From positions 3,906,001 through 3,970,000 of the forward strand of contig NZ_LT629688.1 in NCBI RefSeq assembly GCF_900101785.1: DNA of 64,000 bases, given 5' to 3'. The notes beneath the pieces were generated by a model. It saw only the letters and a program-made list of their open reading frames with translations. It was not told the origin of the DNA and made no database searches. The position numbers were made by a program, and so were the translations under genes. This document shows, piece after piece, positions 63,064 to 64,000 of the stretch. Position 1 is the stretch's first letter. Each line of letters opens with the position of its first letter. The stretch comes from Auraticoccus monumenti (GTDB lineage Bacteria; Actinomycetota; Actinomycetes; Propionibacteriales; Propionibacteriaceae).

Positions 63064-64000
63064 TCAGCCGGCGAGGCGCTCGGCGCGCAGCTGGCGGCGC
63101 GTGCGGCGGGGACGCCACCGGCGGCGCGGCCAGAACCCGCCGGCGCGCACCGGCGGCTGGTCGATGGACTGCCGGGCCAGGTCCGCGGCCCCGATCAGGC
63201 CCGCCGAGTTGCCGAGCTCGGCCAGGGCCAGCCGCGCCGGTGGGCGGAAGCCGCGTCCGGTCAAGGTGCGGTCGAAGGCGCGCTGGGCGGGCTCGGTGAG
63301 CAGGGTGCCCACCTCGCTGACCCCGCCGCCCACCACGAAGAGCTCGGGGTCGAGGGCGGCGGCGAGGTTGGCCAGGCCGAGTCCGAGCCAGTGCCCGACG
63401 TCGCTGATCAGCTCCACGCACATGGGGTCGCCGGCCAGGGCGGCCGCGCTCACGTCGGGCCCGGTGATCCGGTCCGCCGAGCCGACCGCCTCCAGCAGCG
63501 CGTGCGCCTGCGGGGAGCGGGCCTCGGCCAGCTGGCGGGCGTCCCGCTCCAGCGCGTTGCCGGAGGAGTACTGCTCCCAGCAGCCGCGGTTCCCGCAGGG
63601 GCAGACGTGCCCGCCCGGGACCACCGTCATGTGCCCGAACTCCCCCGCCATCCCGTAGCGGCCGCGGAACATGGCCCCGTTGATCACCACCGCGCCGCCG
63701 ATGCCCGTGCCGAGGGTGATGCAGACCATCACCGAGGAGTCGCGGCCGGCGCCGAAGCGGTACTCCGCCCAGGCGGCGGCGTTGGCGTCGTTGTCCACCA
63801 GCAGCGGCAGGTCCAGGCGACGGCCCAGCCGCTCGCGGATCGGCTCGTTGCGCCAGGCCAGGTGCGGTGAGAAGCGGACCACGGACTGGTCGGTGTCGAC
63901 CCAGCCGGCCGCACCCACCCCCACCACCCCGACGACGTGGCGGGCGCGGAGCCGTCCGACCACGTCGACGACGGCGTCCTCCACCGCCCCCGGGGAGTGC
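63064..64000 (-). CDS. ROK-family glucokinase (partial, N-terminus beyond window)
   Basis: Sugar kinase of the ROK family, most likely glucose phosphorylating. About 312 residues are visible; the ATP-binding N-terminal ~80 residues lie past the window edge, and the frame is open to base 64000. Visible features: VDNDANAAAWAEYRFGAGRD with the catalytic Asp, ITLGTGIGGAVVINGAMFRGRYGMAGEFGHM, the zinc-binding CPCGNRGCWEQ, and NLAAALDPELFVVGGGVS. Whether it uses ATP or polyphosphate depends on the missing part. Confidence 0.92.
   Translation of the reverse strand, partial: HSPGAVEDAVVDVVGRLRARHVVGVVGVGAAGWVDTDQSVVRFSPHLAWRNEPIRERLGRRLDLPLLVDNDANAAAWAEYRFGAGRDSSVMVCITLGTGIGGAVVINGAMFRGRYGMAGEFGHMTVVPGGHVCPCGNRGCWEQYSSGNALERDARQLAEARSPQAHALLEAVGSADRITGPDVSAAALAGDPMCVELISDVGHWLGLGLANLAAALDPELFVVGGGVSEVGTLLTEPAQRAFDRTLTGRGFRPPARLALAELGNSAGLIGAADLARQSIDQPPVRAGGFWPRRRWRPRRTRRQLRAERLAG

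Overview
The window is very GC-rich DNA in which nearly every base lies in a gene, many genes start with GTG, and neighbours often overlap by 1-8 bases. It is chromosomal DNA of an actinomycete. Wag31/DivIVA, SepF, an actinobacterial dcw cluster, DUF3040, a TCGAAC-N4-GTTCGA LexA box and the later metF-idsA-pknL-aroG-plsC-glucokinase neighbourhood all support this. MurE carries the DNPR motif, which fits diaminopimelate peptidoglycan. A propionibacterial-type lineage is my inference; the genus cannot be fixed from sequence alone.

Bases 1-20,243 (minus strand) hold an almost complete division and cell-wall cluster. In transcription order it reads mraZ, rsmH, ftsL, ftsI, murE, murF, mraY, murD, ftsW, murG, murC, ftsQ, ftsZ, pgeF, sepF, yggT, divIVA, a TraR/DksA-type zinc-finger gene and lspA (cut by the window edge). 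Its control elements are visible: four 10-bp-spaced MraZ boxes before mraZ, a structured RNA matching the mraW motif before rsmH, and a 13-bp hairpin after divIVA. The yggS gene usually found beside sepF is absent. FtsL and FtsI carry unusual low-complexity extensions. Divergent from mraZ is a moxR-DUF58-transglutaminase operon (20,470-25,012).

Bases 25,367-32,661 (minus strand) hold DUF3040, DNA polymerase IV, a methyltransferase, and a DUF6504-dnaE2 mutagenesis operon. That operon is preceded by a perfect LexA box, a near-consensus promoter and a leader with two strong hairpins. Bases 32,821-44,208 are mixed: a truncated sigma-like protein, a GH13 oligo-1,6-glucosidase with a palindrome over its start, a Nudix protein, a DUF2087 regulator, an MFS exporter, DUF4126, an FAD oxidoreductase, a HelD-type RNA polymerase recycling helicase, metF and a prenyl synthase.

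Bases 44,234-49,196 hold two divergent thiamine units: thiE, translationally coupled to a secreted RNase Sa-like enzyme and its barstar inhibitor, and thiO-thiS-thiG. A stress-type SDR gene with a SigB-like promoter lies between them. Bases 49,348-64,000 hold a PASTA kinase, an EamA transporter, a membrane-anchored unknown, a metallo-hydrolase, DUF72, threonine aldolase, a VapC remnant, class II DAHP synthase, a sensor kinase/response regulator pair coupled to two PlsC acyltransferases, an esterase, two small unknowns and a partial ROK glucokinase.

A recurring feature is a TANNNT hexamer 6-7 bases before the start codon. It occurs at eleven genes, with two CAGGAT variants, and suggests widespread leaderless transcription.
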